This document shows, piece by piece, positions 14,684-15,883 of a stretch of DNA of 15,883 bases. A program made the translations under genes and the position numbers. Below the pieces are notes generated by a model. It was not told the DNA's origin and made no database searches. It saw nothing but the letters and a program-made list of their open reading frames with translations. Each line of letters begins with the position of its first letter. Position 1 is the stretch's first letter. Where the stretch lies: NCBI GenBank assembly GCA_002497905.1, contig DAFJ01000011.1, positions 12,673 to 28,555 of the forward strand, given 5' to 3'. Origin of the DNA: Euryarchaeota archaeon UBA251. GTDB taxonomy: Archaea; Thermoplasmatota; Poseidoniia; Poseidoniales; Thalassarchaeaceae.

Positions 14684-15853
14684 TCAATGTAGTAATCCCC
14701 ACGAATGTTCTGCGTTCCCACGAATCCACTCATATGTCTCCGCAGTACGGACCTCGACTTCATCGCAAATCGCAATTTCCTCTACCACAAGCGGGTACTC
14801 ATTGTAGGTGAAATGAGAGGTCAAACCTGCCCTTGTAGGTTGATCAAAGGTCCAATGGGCTCGGCTTGAAGCACGGAGAATTGTGCTAATCTGAGTTCGA
14901 CCATTCCAAACCCTAACCTTGAATCCAGGCAATGGCGAACCATGGTCATCTACAGGTCCATCCTCACCAGGATGAAGAACTTCTACCTCACAACGCTCGA
15001 ATCGCTCGGTACGCTGTCGCCTTGCATCGTGAAATAAACCCGCAGTCCGAATCGGGACACGATGGCGGTCACGGCGACGCCATGCAGTAGAATCATTCGA
15101 AGTCATCGAAAGTGAAAGATGTGGGAAAAACCAGTCGAAATACGAACCGTCATCAAAGTGTAGGAAACCCCAGAACCAAGGTACCGACGGAGCTTGGACG
15201 ATTACCTTCTGAAAGTAGGCTGTCCCCTCAATCTCCTCGTCACCAATACGGCCCTTCGCTTTCGTACCGTGGATACGAAGAATGTCGTAGCCCATCGTAC
15301 CCGTGAAAACATTGTTGGAACGGGTGACGCCTGAAATCGCGGGATTCCAAGGAGTCATTTCGAGATCAAAAGAAGCAGGAGCCCCTGCCGCAACATGCTC
15401 CTCATCCGAGCGGAGTTTGAGCCAGAATGAGGAAGCATCCGGCTGGAGCCCCATAGACAGATCATCTTCCGTCAATGGAACAACAGCGCCCCCGAGGGAG
15501 TCTGAAGGCCAGGAAGGGTGGCGATGATCGATTGCCGCCATTCGGCATTTCCGTAATACGAGCGGCTCATACATGCGGTCGCCGTCATACCACCAAGCAC
15601 AAACCATCCCACCGAGAACATGTCCTCCATGCTCGTCGGTATGGAAGCGTTCACCACCCCATGGAATACCACTGACATCAATCGAGGCTGTATCCTTGGT
15701 AGACCATAGCACCATCAATTGGCGGGAACGCTCAGGGTGGTCCTTGCAGGGAATTACAACAAGCCACCACCACCATTGCCATGTGAGCCGATGCATGGTA
15801 GGCAGAAAATCGAGTCGCCAGAGAGTGTCGAGGTCACCCTCAAAGCGCTCCAT
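14684..15853 (-). CDS. Probable lipocalin-type protein, AttH/CrtC-like; 5' end may be cut
   Basis: At least 389 residues, very rich in tryptophan and in alternating beta-type sequence, without clear membrane helices. The segment GTAYFQKVIVQAPSVPWFWG and then FLHFDDGSYFDWFF (210-243) resembles the core of the AttH/CrtC/tocopherol-cyclase superfamily, where a G-x-A-Y/W element precedes W-x-W...L-x-D-G. Other family-like pieces are WQWWWWLVVI near the start and W-rich strands at 80-90. CrtC members hydrate carotenoids; AttH-like members are mostly uncharacterised. No carotenoid genes are present here. The first visible ATG is at 15853, but the frame stays open to the window edge at 15883 with no stop, so the true start may lie outside. 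It ends 60 bases before the promoter-bearing PH-domain gene. Family assignment is tentative; coding is well supported by length. Confidence 0.5.
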   Translation of the reverse strand: MERFEGDLDTLWRLDFLPTMHRLTWQWWWWLVVIPCKDHPERSRQLMVLWSTKDTASIDVSGIPWGGERFHTDEHGGHVLGGMVCAWWYDGDRMYEPLVLRKCRMAAIDHRHPSWPSDSLGGAVVPLTEDDLSMGLQPDASSFWLKLRSDEEHVAAGAPASFDLEMTPWNPAISGVTRSNNVFTGTMGYDILRIHGTKAKGRIGDEEIEGTAYFQKVIVQAPSVPWFWGFLHFDDGSYFDWFFPHLSLSMTSNDSTAWRRRDRHRVPIRTAGLFHDARRQRTERFERCEVEVLHPGEDGPVDDHGSPLPGFKVRVWNGRTQISTILRASSRAHWTFDQPTRAGLTSHFTYNEYPLVVEEIAICDEVEVRTAETYEWIRGNAEHSWGLLH

Positions 15854-15883
15854 GGCACGACACGGAAGAACAGGCTGATGAAC

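Noticed and set aside
1..15883. tRNA, rRNA, CRISPR arrays, insertion sequences, attachment sites
   Set aside because: No cloverleaf-like segment, regularly spaced repeat, transposase or integrase sequence was seen by eye on either strand.

Overview
The window looks like a piece of a euryarchaeal genome, most plausibly an uncultured marine Thermoplasmatota lineage such as Marine Group II (Poseidoniales). The taxonomic guess rests on an archaea-specific CTP-dependent riboflavin kinase, a DUF835 protein (a mostly archaeal domain), an archaeal TATA-like promoter followed by a Shine-Dalgarno site, and very tight gene packing. The lineage is inferred, not proven. No tRNA, rRNA, CRISPR array, insertion sequence or integrase was seen, so this reads as chromosomal backbone rather than a mobile island.

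Left part (1-3082): a glycerophosphodiester phosphodiesterase-like protein whose conserved first strand (the HRG motif) lies at the extreme C-terminus, which looks like a natural circular permutation of the TIM barrel. It meets tail to tail a citrate synthase of the eukaryotic/mitochondrial type. Divergent from citrate synthase is a cysteine-rich YkgJ-like metal-binding protein.

Middle (3083-9366): a translationally coupled pair on the minus strand, a 705-residue PATAN-like/DUF835 protein followed by a DnaA-like AAA+ ATPase with a C-terminal coiled coil. These two probably form an undescribed regulatory or positioning module. Next come two small plus-strand membrane proteins of unknown function, facing a C39-like papain-fold cysteine peptidase on the minus strand.

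Right part (9367-15883): a PLP-dependent 2-amino-3-ketobutyrate CoA ligase-like enzyme that probably shares a transcript with the peptidase. Divergent from it are a PqqB-like metallo-beta-lactamase-fold protein and riboflavin kinase. The riboflavin kinase gene overlaps the end of truA. The truA gene is the last of a minus-strand run: a four-helix membrane protein with a bacterial PH-like domain (with a convincing TATA box and ribosome site), a TPR-like protein, then tRNA pseudouridine synthase. A probable lipocalin-type (AttH/CrtC-like) protein at the right edge may be cut by the window end.

Most genes are housekeeping or unassigned. The observations most worth following are the permuted phosphodiesterase and the DUF835/DnaA-like pair.
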